From JAXLWB01 sp046328715 (GTDB taxonomy: Bacteria > Chloroflexota > Anaerolineae > Caldilineales > Caldilineaceae): a DNA stretch of 64,000 nucleotides. Shown piece after piece: positions 8,447 to 17,431 of the stretch. The first letter of the stretch is position 1, and every line of letters starts with the position of its first letter. The stretch covers positions 1 through 64,000 of the forward strand of contig JAXLWB010000035.1 in NCBI GenBank assembly GCA_046328715.1, written 5' to 3'. Position numbers and translations under genes: made by a program. Below the pieces are notes generated by a model that saw nothing but the letters and a program-made list of their open reading frames with translations, ran no database searches and had not been told where the DNA came from.

Positions 8447-9397
8447 ATGTACGATCAAGTTCTTGCCGCTCAACGGCGGCTTCAAGGAGTTGCCCATATC
8501 ACGCCAGTGTTCACCTCGGACACGCTCAATCAACGGGTTGGAGCCGAGGTTTTCCTCAAGGCGGAGAATTTGCAACGCATTGGTGCCTTTAAGTTTCGAG
8601 GGGCCTTTAACGCCATTTCGCAGCTTTCTGAAAGTGAAATGGCGAAGGGTGTGTTGACCTTCTCATCGGGCAACCATGCTCAAGCCGTGGCCAAGGTTTG
8701 CCAAATGCTCGGAATCCAGGCCACCATTGTAATGCCCAACAATGCTCCTTCGACCAAAAAGGCGGCAACCTTGGGCTATGGAGCGAAGGTGGTTGAATAT
8801 GACCCTGCCACGACCGACCGCGAACAACTTGCATTGCAACTGGCGGCAGAGACTGGGGCAGCAGTGATTCCTCCCTATAATCATCTCGGTGTGATTGCAG
8901 GTCAGGGAACTGCTGCCTTAGAACTCTTCGATGAACTGAAAACATTGGATGCACTCTTAGTCCCTTGCGGTGGCGGTGGATTATTAAGTGGCTGTGCGGT
9001 GGCAAGTAAGGGCAAAGATCCACACTGCAAGGTGATTGGCGTGGAGCCAACAGTGGCAAATGATGCCGCACTTTCTTTCCAGAGCAAACGTTTGCACACG
9101 ATCCACAATCCGCCCACGATTGCTGACGGGACCCGAACGCCTTCGTTGGGTACACTTACCTTTCCACTGGTACTCGAAAATGTGGATGAGTTTGTAACGG
9201 TTAGTGAGGAGTCGATCAAAGAGGCGGTGCGCTTTGCCTTTACTTATCTCAAGTTGGTAGTCGAGCCTTCTGGCGCACTTGGCCTGGCGGCCTTACTCAG
9301 CGGTGCATTTCAGGCCACGGGTCGTGTGGGAGTAATCCTAAGTGGGGGCAATATCGACAGTGCCACCATGACGATGATTCTGAAGGAAGGCTCTTAA
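8447..9397 (+). CDS. Threonine dehydratase / serine racemase-like PLP enzyme
   Basis: A fold-type II PLP enzyme of 316 residues that would deaminate threonine or serine to the 2-oxo acid, or racemise serine. The Schiff-base lysine is K49 in GAFKFRGA, the substrate loop is SSGNHAQA (73-80), and the phosphate-binding glycine loop is GGGGLLSG (175-182). There is no C-terminal ACT regulatory domain, so it resembles the catabolic or racemase forms rather than biosynthetic IlvA. The reading frame extends upstream to 8390 through the word palindrome, but MYDQVLAAQRRL at 8447 is the natural family N terminus. It is followed by a small gene of unknown function. Confidence 0.85.
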   Translation: MYDQVLAAQRRLQGVAHITPVFTSDTLNQRVGAEVFLKAENLQRIGAFKFRGAFNAISQLSESEMAKGVLTFSSGNHAQAVAKVCQMLGIQATIVMPNNAPSTKKAATLGYGAKVVEYDPATTDREQLALQLAAETGAAVIPPYNHLGVIAGQGTAALELFDELKTLDALLVPCGGGGLLSGCAVASKGKDPHCKVIGVEPTVANDAALSFQSKRLHTIHNPPTIADGTRTPSLGTLTFPLVLENVDEFVTVSEESIKEAVRFAFTYLKLVVEPSGALGLAALLSGAFQATGRVGVILSGGNIDSATMTMILKEGS

Positions 9398-9480
9398 ACT
9401 GCGGTTGCAATGAGAAGCGGGGTGTTCTAAAGCCATTTTCGAGAAAGCAAAGTTCGGTTCTCATTCAGAGCAGGGTATAA

Positions 9481-9798
9481 ATGAGGTCAATCATGCCAAT
9501 TAGCACATCCTCGTTTGGTGACAAGCGGGACAATATCTATGAACAATACGAACAAGGCGAAGGCTACGAGCGCGAAACGGGCGAGTACGCCGGGTTATCC
9601 GTGGAGATGGCCGAAGGTTTTCTCAAAAAACTAGGTGGTGGTGTCGCCGAAAAACATCGACTGCTCGAAGGCATCGGTTGGAAGGCCATCCTCGAACCTA
9701 CTGACGAGGGCGCTCAAGTCACTTTTGACGCGCATGACGAACTGCTTGATGATCTTATTCGCCGCTTTGAAGAGATGGTAGAACGGGCATTAGGGTAG
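9481..9798 (+). CDS. Small acidic protein of unknown function
   Basis: A 105-residue, Glu/Asp-rich soluble protein with no signal peptide or membrane segment. I do not recognise a family. The middle (EMAEGFLKKLGGGVAEKHRLL) and the C terminus (LLDDLIRRFEEMVERALG) look helical and amphipathic. AGGG five bases upstream supports the ATG at 9481; a second ATG at 9493 with GAGG before it is an alternative. It stands alone between the dehydratase-like gene and a dispersed inverted-repeat element. Confidence 0.6.
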   Translation: MRSIMPISTSSFGDKRDNIYEQYEQGEGYERETGEYAGLSVEMAEGFLKKLGGGVAEKHRLLEGIGWKAILEPTDEGAQVTFDAHDELLDDLIRRFEEMVERALG

Positions 9799-9863
9799 AG
9801 AATGTGCTCCTATAAATGGAAAATTTTGTACAATTTCAGCAGTTCACGAATTGGGTGAACACT

Positions 9864-9928
9864 GTCATTCCGAGCGGCAGTTTGCGAGGAGTCTTCTAGT
9901 AGTGACCTTCCACGGTCGTCGAAATGAC
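9864..9928. repeat. GTCATTTCGAC-type intergenic inverted repeat, copy 1
   Basis: The ends GTCATTCCGA and TCGAAATGAC are near-perfect inverted repeats around a 45-base centre that contains a GAGGAGTCTTCT block. It resembles the element at 61336-61412. Miniature elements of this style are common between genes in several phyla. The rest of 9799-10057 shows only a short stem (GTTCAC/GTGAAC at 9842-9860). Confidence 0.6.
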
Positions 9929-10057
9929 AAATCGTGAATTATTGAATTTAGAGAGTGAGGGGTGATTCCTAAGCTTCGCCCCTCACCCTGCTAAACTTAT
10001 CTTGCGCAATCGTTTGTGCATTCAGCAAAACAATTGATTTGTAAAAAGGAAATGATT

Positions 10058-10954
10058 ATGATTCAAGTAGCAAACGCTCCCTGTTCTTGGGGCGTCATTG
10101 AAAATATCGAAGGGGAACGCGGTGGTTACACCCAGGTGATCAATGAAATTCACGAAACAGGCTATCTGGGCACCGAGTTGGGCGATTGGGGCTTTATGCC
10201 GACCGAGCCCGACTTCCTGCGCCAGGAGTTGAACTCTCGCAACCTAAAGTTGTTAGCCTCCTGGGTTAGCGTCCATCTGCACGATCCAGAGCGCTATGCG
10301 CAAAGCGAAGCTGACTGTGTACGCACCGCTCGCTTATTGGCCGAAGTCGGTGGCCCGCGCAATTTTATCGTGCTCGGCAACGATCCCTATGGTGATCCGA
10401 TGCGCACGCTCTACGCAGGTCGCGTTACCCCCGAACAAGGCATGAGTGAGAAACAATGGACGATCTTTGCTGATGCCACCAACCGCGTTGCCCGCGCCGT
10501 CAAGCGCGAAACTGGCCTGCGCACTGTCTTTCACCATCACATTGGTACCTGGGTCGAGACCCCTGCCGAAACAGCCCGTCTATTGCAAATGACCGACCCC
10601 GAAGTGGTTGGTCTCTGTTTCGACACGGGGCATTACAGCTTTGGCGGCGGCGATCCGTTGACCGGTCTGCGCCAACATGCCGATCGAGTTTGGCACGTCC
10701 ATTTCAAGGATCACGAACCGAACGTTGCCGCTCAGTCACGCCGGGAAGGCTGGACAGGTGTGCAGTCGGTGGAGCATGGTGTCTTCTGCGAATTGGGCAA
10801 AGGCAGCGTCGACTTTCCCGCAGTGCTCGCCGAGTTGCGCAAGATGAACTACGATGGCTGGATCGTGGTCGAACAGGATGTACTCCCCGGCATGGGCAGC
10901 CCGAAAGCGAGCGCCCAGCGCAACCGGGATTATTTGAAGAGTATCGGGTTATAA
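10058..10954 (+). CDS. Sugar phosphate isomerase/epimerase (xylose isomerase-like TIM barrel, IolE/IolI type)
   Basis: A 298-residue AP-endonuclease-2/xylose-isomerase-like TIM barrel. It opens with IQVANAPCSWGVIE, close to the start of myo-inosose-2 dehydratases. Metal ligands are suggested by VFHHHIGTWVE, LCFDTGHYSFGG, WHVHFKDHEP and WIVVEQDV. The reaction is probably isomerisation, epimerisation or dehydration of an inositol- or sugar-derived ketone; the exact substrate is not readable. AAGGA at 10046-10050 is well spaced for the ATG at 10058 and too close to the one at 10052, so the former is used. It converges with the selenoprotein gene across a palindrome. Confidence 0.8.
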   Translation: MIQVANAPCSWGVIENIEGERGGYTQVINEIHETGYLGTELGDWGFMPTEPDFLRQELNSRNLKLLASWVSVHLHDPERYAQSEADCVRTARLLAEVGGPRNFIVLGNDPYGDPMRTLYAGRVTPEQGMSEKQWTIFADATNRVARAVKRETGLRTVFHHHIGTWVETPAETARLLQMTDPEVVGLCFDTGHYSFGGGDPLTGLRQHADRVWHVHFKDHEPNVAAQSRREGWTGVQSVEHGVFCELGKGSVDFPAVLAELRKMNYDGWIVVEQDVLPGMGSPKASAQRNRDYLKSIGL

Positions 10955-10960
10955 AAAAGT

Positions 10961-11032
10961 AAGACAGTGGGACAGTGAGTCAGTTCCACTGTCTCACTGT
11001 CCCACTGATTCACTGTCCTACTGATTCGCCAA
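10961..11032. repeat. GACAGTG-word palindrome between convergent genes
   Basis: A perfect 15-bp inverted repeat (10965-10979 with 10993-11007) sits within several copies of the words GACAGTG and CACTGTC. Its right end overlaps the stop of the minus-strand selenoprotein gene. It may work as a two-way terminator. The same words recur at 31815-31897 and 53003-53055. Confidence 0.65.
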
Positions 11033-11860
11033 TAAGGACCAATCTGGTTCGCTGTAGCTCTGGCGTTTCCAGCGGAAACCAGGTTCGTGAATGATCCCCG
11101 CTTTGTCCGCCTCTTTGAGCAGTTTGAGCGCTTCAAAGATCATGGTGCGCTGTTGCAACGGTTGATTGGGTTCACCCAGGGGATGACCCAACGGCCATTT
11201 GACAAAAACGGCTCGCGGCACACCGACCGATTCAGTTAGTTCTTTGGTGATCGAAATGCTCACCGTCGGAATCCCATTGGCTTCGATAGCTCGTGCGATC
11301 AGTCCCACGGACCGATTACATTGGCCTCAGGCAGGGGTGAGGAAGGCAAAGTCGACGCCGTCAGCCCGTAGCTTGGCTGCAATCTCTGGTGCCTTCCACT
11401 GGTTCAACGTATCGACGAGCGCATTGTCAATGTGCCCCATCAAGCCAAAGTGGCGCCGATTCAATTCGCCAATCACCCGCAGTTTGACCAGATCGCGAAA
11501 GTGTTGCAAAGGAAAGATCACGTTGAGGTCAGCGTCGGCATCACTGTGGTCATAATACTTGTGGGTAATCATGATGTGCTTCGGATCGACATCCTCAGGA
11601 ATCTCACGGTAGGTTGGGTCGCCATCAGGGTTCTCCATGTCGAACGGGGTCTGGCTCGGCAGATGGATGCCGCCGGTCGTGAGCAAGGCAACTCGGCAAT
11701 GTGAGAGCGGCTGACGCAAGCGAGCAAAGGGAATGCCTGTGGAGAGATCGACAAAGTCGGCGGTCTTCGTTGCAGTACGTCTGCCCCACCATTGAGCGAC
11801 AGCAGGGATGGCATAGAAACGATTCAAGAGCTTTTCAAGGAGGGTACGTTTTTCAGGCAA
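11018..11860 (-). CDS. Probable selenoprotein: GrdB/PrdB-like reductase B-family protein with in-frame TGA
   Basis: Two adjacent same-frame segments are separated only by a TGA at 11327-11329. Read through as selenocysteine, they give one 280-residue protein with Sec178 and Cys181 in the motif U-G-Q-C, embedded in FLTPA-U-GQCNRSVGLIARAIE. The family is the glycine/sarcosine/betaine/D-proline reductase selenoprotein B group. Matching signatures upstream are VALLTTGGIHLPSQTPFDME, the THKYYDHSDADADLN segment and LMGHID. A hairpin suited to a bacterial SECIS follows the TGA. The start is a TTG at 11860, because an in-frame stop lies just above it. No other grd or prd genes are nearby, so it is a stand-alone member, probably a thiol redox protein. 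Without selenocysteine machinery in the genome it would be a truncated 177-residue product. Confidence 0.85.
11298..11316 (-). promoter_or_regulatory. Candidate bacterial SECIS hairpin
   Basis: In the mRNA, the eight bases AUCGGUCC pair with GGACUGAU (one G-U pair) around a GUG loop. The stem starts 11 bases after the UGA and the loop lies 19-21 bases after it, inside the usual bSECIS window. The loop begins with G then U, as expected for SelB binding. The tight loop may open to five bases. Confidence 0.7.
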
Positions 11861-12103
11861 GTGGCAAAATCCTCATCTAAATTACGTTGTGTATTCTATA
11901 ATACGGAAATCATACCTCTGCGATCCTAGTACGACCAAACGCTGTCCCCTGTTCTTGCAAGGTAGGTTTGTCATTCCGTAGGAATCCCAGCCGATCCAAC
12001 CATCTTCCCAATCTTCAATCACTTCCCACTGCTAACAAGCAGCATTCTGAATCTCCACGCACCACGCGCAACCTCTTTTATTCGCCACTTTTTGAGCCTG
12101 TGC

Positions 12104-12117
12104 TATACTCCACACTG
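12104..12117 (+). promoter_or_regulatory. Extended -10 (TGCTATACT) implying a leaderless mRNA
   Basis: TATACT at 12104-12109 with a TG extension ends seven bases before the GTG start codon at 12117. The expected transcription start falls on or next to that GTG, and no ribosome-binding site is present. The preceding 11861-12103 shows nothing else recognisable. Confidence 0.5.
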
Positions 12118-13835
12118 TGAATTCGATCAGCAGCTTCATTTCTTCTCCATTGGGTCCCGTATTGGTTCTTGGCATTGGGGCCGGAATCATCATGTTGGTA
12201 GGGAGACGCTTCCGCCGACCTGCGCAGTTGACGGGGCTGGCTCTGTTAGTTGTGGCGATTGCTGGCTGGCTTTGGCTACAACTGCGTTTTCAGCAGGTAG
12301 TGCCGATCTTTAGCCTGCCCTGGAAGCCACTCTTGCAGACGGGGGCCAATTTGGAATGGTTGGGCGATGGCTGGAATTGGTATATTTCCGGTCTGCTCCT
12401 GCTGCTGAGCGGACTAGGAATTTTGATTGACACACGTGAAAGCAACCCTGCAGATGGAACTCATCCAAACAATCGGCTACATATTTCGTTGGGTGTACAT
12501 CTGGCGGTATTGGCAGCCAGTTTGCTCTTCGTGGGTAGCAACAATCTTCTCACCACCATCTTGACCTGGGTGCTGCTCGATATGTTATTGTTGGTGCGTG
12601 CCCATCCCGACGAGCATAGTGGCACGATCGATACAGACGAAGGTGCAATGCTCTTTCAGGATGCGGGCAACAAAGGCTTCAGCATGTTAGGCGCATTGTT
12701 GCTGATGATTGGATTATTGCCTGCAGGAGCGGCAGGTCCAGGTCAACCATTTCTGGCAGGGACGCTGGCACAGGAAACAGTGGTGATCATGTTGCTGGCC
12801 GCAGCGTTGCGTACGGGCATTTATCCATTTCACCTCTGGCTGCTGCCCAAACAAAATAGCGAAGTCAATCTTTCCGAGCGTTTGCTGGAACAGATGGTGC
12901 CGACCCTCTGTGGTCTCTGGTTGGCAGGCTGGGCCATCGGCTTAGGTGGATCAGCCCTGTTGTTGCATCCCGAAGTGGCGGCAGGCCTAATCGTCATGTT
13001 GTTTCTTGGCTCATTGGCGGCCTTTTTTGCGCGTGATCAGGCCACGCACACAACGCTTGTGCTCGTTAACGCAGCTGGGGTGGCTGCGCTGTGTGGGGTA
13101 TTGGCCGAGTTTCGAGGGCCGAGCGCCCTGATTTGGCCGACGACAGCCTTTGCCCTAGGTGGCGCGCTCTGGCTGATTGGTGAACGAGTTTGGCGTACCT
13201 GGGGCTGGCAATTGCCGGTAAGTATTGGAGCGTTGACCCTTGCTGGCGTACCCTTTACACCAGGATTCCTCTCGCAGGCCGCCTTGGCGCGCATGTTGAC
13301 CCTGGGGTTGCCCTTCACGCTGCTTTTTATCCTGTACGTTCTTGCGCAGATGTTTCAGATTGCGGCGCTTTTGCGCAGTTGGGGCGGTACGGTATCGATT
13401 CAGGAACATAAGACATCGGTCAGTGTCATGTGGCGGCTGCTGATCGCCTGTGTTGCAATTGGTTTACCCTTGGCCTTCACTGGTATTTTGCCGAATACAG
13501 TCTCGGCGCTCGTGAGTCTGCCTGGTTCGATCCCATCATTGCTAGGTTCGCCGCCGAGCGTGGTTGCCGAGTTGCCGGTATGGATGACTTTGGCGCTTCC
13601 GTTACTCTTTGGCATTTTATTGGTTTGGCTTTGGCCGTTGTTGCCCGTGCCAGCGGTGGGTTGGTTGACACTGGTCGGCGAGGTATTGCGCCTCGATTGG
13701 CTCTTTAGTTTTGGCTGGTGGAGCGTCAACGGCATCAGCGAGATTTGGGGCAGTGCCCTGCGTGTAATTGAAGGTGCGGGCGCTGTGGGGTGGTTGTTAG
13801 TATTTCTACTTTTGGGCTATCTACTGGGGCGCTAG
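12117..13835 (+). CDS. Complex I antiporter-like membrane protein (NuoL/NuoM/NuoN, HyfB-like)
   Basis: A very hydrophobic 572-residue protein with roughly 14-16 membrane helices, related to the proton-pumping antiporter-like subunits of NADH dehydrogenase, Mrp antiporters and membrane hydrogenases. The segment LRTGIYPFHLWLLPKQNSE corresponds to the conserved TM7 K-x-PFHxWLPDA region, but arginine replaces the lysine. The TM5 position usually filled by glutamate appears as aspartate in WVLLDMLLLVRA. The family call is firm in outline; pumping ability is uncertain. GTG at 12117 is the only sensible start. It heads a three-gene membrane set with no other nuo, mrp or hydrogenase genes in the window. 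Confidence 0.7.
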   Translation: MNSISSFISSPLGPVLVLGIGAGIIMLVGRRFRRPAQLTGLALLVVAIAGWLWLQLRFQQVVPIFSLPWKPLLQTGANLEWLGDGWNWYISGLLLLLSGLGILIDTRESNPADGTHPNNRLHISLGVHLAVLAASLLFVGSNNLLTTILTWVLLDMLLLVRAHPDEHSGTIDTDEGAMLFQDAGNKGFSMLGALLLMIGLLPAGAAGPGQPFLAGTLAQETVVIMLLAAALRTGIYPFHLWLLPKQNSEVNLSERLLEQMVPTLCGLWLAGWAIGLGGSALLLHPEVAAGLIVMLFLGSLAAFFARDQATHTTLVLVNAAGVAALCGVLAEFRGPSALIWPTTAFALGGALWLIGERVWRTWGWQLPVSIGALTLAGVPFTPGFLSQAALARMLTLGLPFTLLFILYVLAQMFQIAALLRSWGGTVSIQEHKTSVSVMWRLLIACVAIGLPLAFTGILPNTVSALVSLPGSIPSLLGSPPSVVAELPVWMTLALPLLFGILLVWLWPLLPVPAVGWLTLVGEVLRLDWLFSFGWWSVNGISEIWGSALRVIEGAGAVGWLLVFLLLGYLLGR

Positions 13836-13978
13836 TACAAAACTAAATGTGTTCCCCTTCTCTGTATCTGTCGCTGTGGGAGTTTAGCACAGAACCTAGT
13901 GCAGTTTTGACAGGGTACTGTTGCAAAAATGTGACCAGCGCTAGTACGAGCAAGGCACATCACGCATCACGATTCAAT

Positions 13979-14692
13979 ATGGGTGGTTTCTTTTCACTTT
14001 TTGGCTTCTTGGGCACAGGTTACGGTGTACTATTCACGATGGCGCTGACGCTTTCACTGCTGGCAATTTGGGAGTGGCGCGTGATGTTGGCGGTCATCGT
14101 GCTCGTACAACTTGCCATTGGCACACTGATGATTCGGTTTCAAGGAACTGAACCACGTTGGATGGGCGTGCAACTGGTAGTGATGATCTTTTGCTGCGCC
14201 ATGTTGGCACTTTCGGTGCTGGACATGCAATCTACAACGCTGCTACGACGCCGCAGCAATTTAGGGCTGCACCTTCTGTTGATACCGCTGCTGATCTGCG
14301 CTTGGTGGTTGCTTAAGATCGATCTTCCTCTCGAAGGGCTGAATCCCGTGTTGCGCCAACTACTGATGTGGCTAGCATTGATTGCCTTGGTGCAAATGAG
14401 CGTGGGCAGCGATCCAATGTCGGTGGGCGTGGGGTTGTTGATATGGTGTATTCCACTACAAGCATTGGCAGTACGCTTTGCGCCGATTCCTGCTCTGCTG
14501 GCCATGATTGGCGTGATGGAGTTGGTGATTGCCTTGGCTTGTGCCTACCTAGTGCTGACTGACCGGAATCCGGCACTCTCGCCGCCCAGACAGCCGCTGA
14601 TGTTACTGCGTGATCGTAACCGAGCGGCCACACAGTCCGGTCCTGCACCCATTCCGGTAACAAGACCGCGATCAGCAAGCGAGAAAGTATAG
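13979..14692 (+). CDS. Multispanning membrane protein between antiporter-like genes (possibly HyfE/NuoK-like)
   Basis: A 237-residue protein with about seven hydrophobic helices and a basic, proline-rich C-terminal tail. The reading frame extends upstream to 13847, but that part is unlike a membrane protein; MGGFFSLFGFLGTGYG at 13979 is a natural N terminus. I cannot assign a family from motifs alone. Its size and position between two antiporter-like genes match HyfE, the NuoK-related subunit of hydrogenase-4-type complexes, which is an inference from context. The 143 bases before it contain CATCACGCATCACG words like those at 27432. Confidence 0.5.
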   Translation: MGGFFSLFGFLGTGYGVLFTMALTLSLLAIWEWRVMLAVIVLVQLAIGTLMIRFQGTEPRWMGVQLVVMIFCCAMLALSVLDMQSTTLLRRRSNLGLHLLLIPLLICAWWLLKIDLPLEGLNPVLRQLLMWLALIALVQMSVGSDPMSVGVGLLIWCIPLQALAVRFAPIPALLAMIGVMELVIALACAYLVLTDRNPALSPPRQPLMLLRDRNRAATQSGPAPIPVTRPRSASEKV

Positions 14693-14757
14693 GTAAAAGA
14701 CGAACTGCGAATTTGAATCGCAACCAACAATTCGTGGTTCGCAACTTTAAGGAATCG

Positions 14758-16167
14758 ATGCCTTTTCCAGCTTTATTAATCGGCGGGCTGCTACTGCTTG
14801 CCGCACTTTCATACATCTTGCACGACTGGCAACGTGAATCTGCGCTGCTTTCGGCTGCTATTCTCTGTGGACTGGGGGTCTCGCTGTGGTTGGTCGACCT
14901 CGACCAGATCAACAATCTGGGGGAAGCAGGCGCTTCCAGTGGCTTGACCTCGCCATTGGAACGAGCTGGTTTTACCTTCCAGTTGAGTACTGCAGTAACA
15001 CCGGCTCTGGTACTAGCTTTGTTGATCGGTGCGCTGGTGCTACTTTGCGCCGCTATCCTGCCCCAATCCTACAACTTCGTGCCGTTGACTTTGCTTTTGT
15101 TGTCTGGCTATTCGGCGCTCTTTTTGCTTTCATCTGCCCCTTTGGCCCCCCCGCTGCTGACGCCAATCTTCCTGACCTTGGCTAGCGGAGTAGCAATCTT
15201 TCTGCTGCAAGCGGATCGCAACAGCAATGCCAGCGGTCCGCTGCGCATGCTGATTCCACCGCTTTTGGCTGCCCCTTTAGCCTTTGTGATAACATATTAC
15301 TTAGAGCAATCTGGACTGAATCCTCAGGCAGATACAACAATTCGGATTGCAATTCCATTGATGGCCCTGATGTTTGTCTTTATGGCTGCGCCAGTGCCGC
15401 TGCACAGTGCGCAACCTGTTACGGCACAGACCGCGCCACCCATTGCCAGTGCCTTAGTCACCTTGCTCTATCAACTGGCATTGTTACACTGGCTGCGACA
15501 GGTGGGCGGTGCCTTTCCGGCGATCCGCGAGGAAGGCTCCTTGAATCAACTGCTGGTGTTGATGGGTTTACTTACAGCACTGTGGGGCGGCGTTGCGGCG
15601 TTGGGTGCCAACAATTTAGGACGGCTGTGGGGCTACAGTGCGCTGCACGATTGGGGTCTGATCCTGTTGATCGCCGCCGCACCGGGGCTAAAGAGCTGGT
15701 CGCTGATGTTCTTTCTCTTTGGCTTGCGTACGGTAAGCGTTTTGACCACTGCCATTGGTCTGGCCAATCTGGAGCAGGCGGTCGGTTCGTTGGAGATTCG
15801 CTTTATGCAGGGAGCAGGAAGCCGGCTGCCGTGGAGCAGTGCAGCCTATCTATTGGGCGGACTCGGATTGGTTGGCTTTCCGCTGAGTGCTGGTTTCACG
15901 GGACATTGGTCGGCCCTGCTGTTGATTGCAGAAGCCGATTGGCGACTTTCGGCGATTATTCTGGTTGCCAGTGCGGCAGCGATTATCGGCTATATTAATG
16001 TGGCACGTCGGCTATACGGACCAATTGAAAATCGAACGATCTTCCGAGAGCGGCTACCCAATGCCCTACTGGCGGCCTTTGTCTTACTTGTCTCGATCAG
16101 CGTGGCGATTGCTCCTCAGTTGCTAGATGGGCCAGTGAGTCGCGCTGTGGCTGTTCTGGGTAGTTAG
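14758..16167 (+). CDS. Complex I antiporter-like membrane protein, second copy (NuoM/NuoN-like)
   Basis: A 469-residue, strongly hydrophobic protein with about 13 membrane helices. The conserved C-terminal signature GLVGFPLSAGFTGHWSALLL corresponds to the PLxxGFxGKW region of NuoN/NuoM, and ALGANNLGRLWGYSALHDWG corresponds to the TM8 segment that normally reads DIKRLLAYSSIxHxG. Here the key lysine is absent, as is the TM7 lysine (MAAPVPLHSA). AAGGA at 14748-14752 supports the ATG at 14758 over an upstream TTG. With the two preceding genes it probably forms part of a membrane complex whose other subunits are elsewhere. Confidence 0.65.
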   Translation: MPFPALLIGGLLLLAALSYILHDWQRESALLSAAILCGLGVSLWLVDLDQINNLGEAGASSGLTSPLERAGFTFQLSTAVTPALVLALLIGALVLLCAAILPQSYNFVPLTLLLLSGYSALFLLSSAPLAPPLLTPIFLTLASGVAIFLLQADRNSNASGPLRMLIPPLLAAPLAFVITYYLEQSGLNPQADTTIRIAIPLMALMFVFMAAPVPLHSAQPVTAQTAPPIASALVTLLYQLALLHWLRQVGGAFPAIREEGSLNQLLVLMGLLTALWGGVAALGANNLGRLWGYSALHDWGLILLIAAAPGLKSWSLMFFLFGLRTVSVLTTAIGLANLEQAVGSLEIRFMQGAGSRLPWSSAAYLLGGLGLVGFPLSAGFTGHWSALLLIAEADWRLSAIILVASAAAIIGYINVARRLYGPIENRTIFRERLPNALLAAFVLLVSISVAIAPQLLDGPVSRAVAVLGS

Positions 16168-16220
16168 CAGTAAGTCAGTAGATCAGTTAACCATTCACGA
16201 TTCGCCATTCACCGTTCACT

Positions 16221-17420
16221 ATGACAAATCCACTTACCATCTCGGCACTTAGCACGCATATTACTATGCTCTTTGAGCAGGATGAGTTGCTGCGCGACCT
16301 GTGGGTCACGGGCGAGGTGAGCAATTGGAAACGGGCAGCTAGCGGTCATATCTACTTCAGCCTTAAGGATAGCGGTGCCAGCATTGCCGCGGTGATGTGG
16401 CGCAATAGTGCCATCGCTCATTCCTGGCTCCCCGGCGAAGGCGATCAGATCCTGGCACATGGCTATGTGGGACTTTATCCCGAACGGGGAAGTTACCAAC
16501 TCTATGTCAACCAGATTCGCCCGGCGGGACGCGGTCAACTTTATGCCCAATTTGAGGCACTCAAAGCCCAATTGGAAGCAGAAGGACTGTTCGCCTCCGA
16601 ACGCAAACGTCCCATTCCGACGGCAGTGCGCCGGATCGGCATTGTCACCAGCGCAGATGCTGCCGCCTTACGTGACATTTTGCGAGTCCTGAGTGCACGT
16701 TGGCCCTTGGTCGAGGTAATCGTTTTCTCGACCCTGGTGCAAGGAGCAGAAGCCCCCGCACAGATTGTCAACGCGATCAAGACCGCCAACCAATACAGTC
16801 AAGCTTGTGAGCCATTAGATGTTCTGATTGTGGCTCGTGGCGGTGGCAGCATCGAGGATTTGTGGGCCTTTAACGACCCCAAGGTTGCCTATGCGATTGC
16901 CCAGAGTGAGCTACCGATCGTTTGCGGTGTTGGTCACGAGACCGATTTCACGATTGCTGACTTTGTCGCCGATCTGCGTGCGCCTACCCCATCAGCCGCT
17001 GCCGCTGCGGTGGTTCCTGATCGCAATGATCGCTTTGCACAGCTCGCCGCCGTAACCGAACAGCTCAGCAATCGCGCCTTGCAACGGCTTGAGGATGAGC
17101 GTTGGCAATTGCAGCAAGCGCAGAATCGACTGGGTCGATTGCACCCGCAGCGGCAGATCGACCAACAGCGCCAGCGGCTGGATGATCGCCAACGCCGCCT
17201 GGAACTGGCCATCCGCACCCGATTGGATCGGGCAACGGCCAGCTTGACGGCAGCCAACGTCTGGCTCAATGCGCTCAACCCAACTAACGTGCTCAAACGC
17301 GGCTATAGTATCATCCAGACCGAAGCTGGAACCGTAGTCACCCGACCCGATCAGGCAGCAGCCGGTGACCGACTCCAGGTCCGCTCGGCGGGCGGTGAGT
17401 ATCAAGTACAGAAAATGTGA
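16221..17420 (+). CDS. xseA: Exodeoxyribonuclease VII large subunit
   Basis: The catalytic large subunit of the nuclease that degrades single-stranded DNA in both directions to short oligonucleotides. The N-terminal OB domain reads LWVTGEVSNWKRAASGHIYF. The catalytic core shows RIGIVTSADAAALRDIL, VLIVARGGGSIEDLWAFND and CGVGHETDFTIADFVAD. A long coiled region rich in Gln, Arg and Leu follows (about residues 270-360), then the C-terminal LKRGYSII. At 399 residues it is of normal length. The small subunit xseB is not adjacent. The stop overlaps the region just before the lipoprotein gene, so the two are likely co-transcribed. Word-like CCATTCAC repeats precede the ATG. Confidence 0.95.
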   Translation: MTNPLTISALSTHITMLFEQDELLRDLWVTGEVSNWKRAASGHIYFSLKDSGASIAAVMWRNSAIAHSWLPGEGDQILAHGYVGLYPERGSYQLYVNQIRPAGRGQLYAQFEALKAQLEAEGLFASERKRPIPTAVRRIGIVTSADAAALRDILRVLSARWPLVEVIVFSTLVQGAEAPAQIVNAIKTANQYSQACEPLDVLIVARGGGSIEDLWAFNDPKVAYAIAQSELPIVCGVGHETDFTIADFVADLRAPTPSAAAAAVVPDRNDRFAQLAAVTEQLSNRALQRLEDERWQLQQAQNRLGRLHPQRQIDQQRQRLDDRQRRLELAIRTRLDRATASLTAANVWLNALNPTNVLKRGYSIIQTEAGTVVTRPDQAAAGDRLQVRSAGGEYQVQKM

Positions 17421-17431
17421 GAATTTCAACT

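Noticed and set aside
11018..11329. Treating the two minus-strand segments as a pseudogene with a nonsense mutation
   Set aside because: The stop falls exactly at the Sec/Cys position of the family, the rest of the frame is intact and a SECIS-like hairpin follows, so recoding explains it better.
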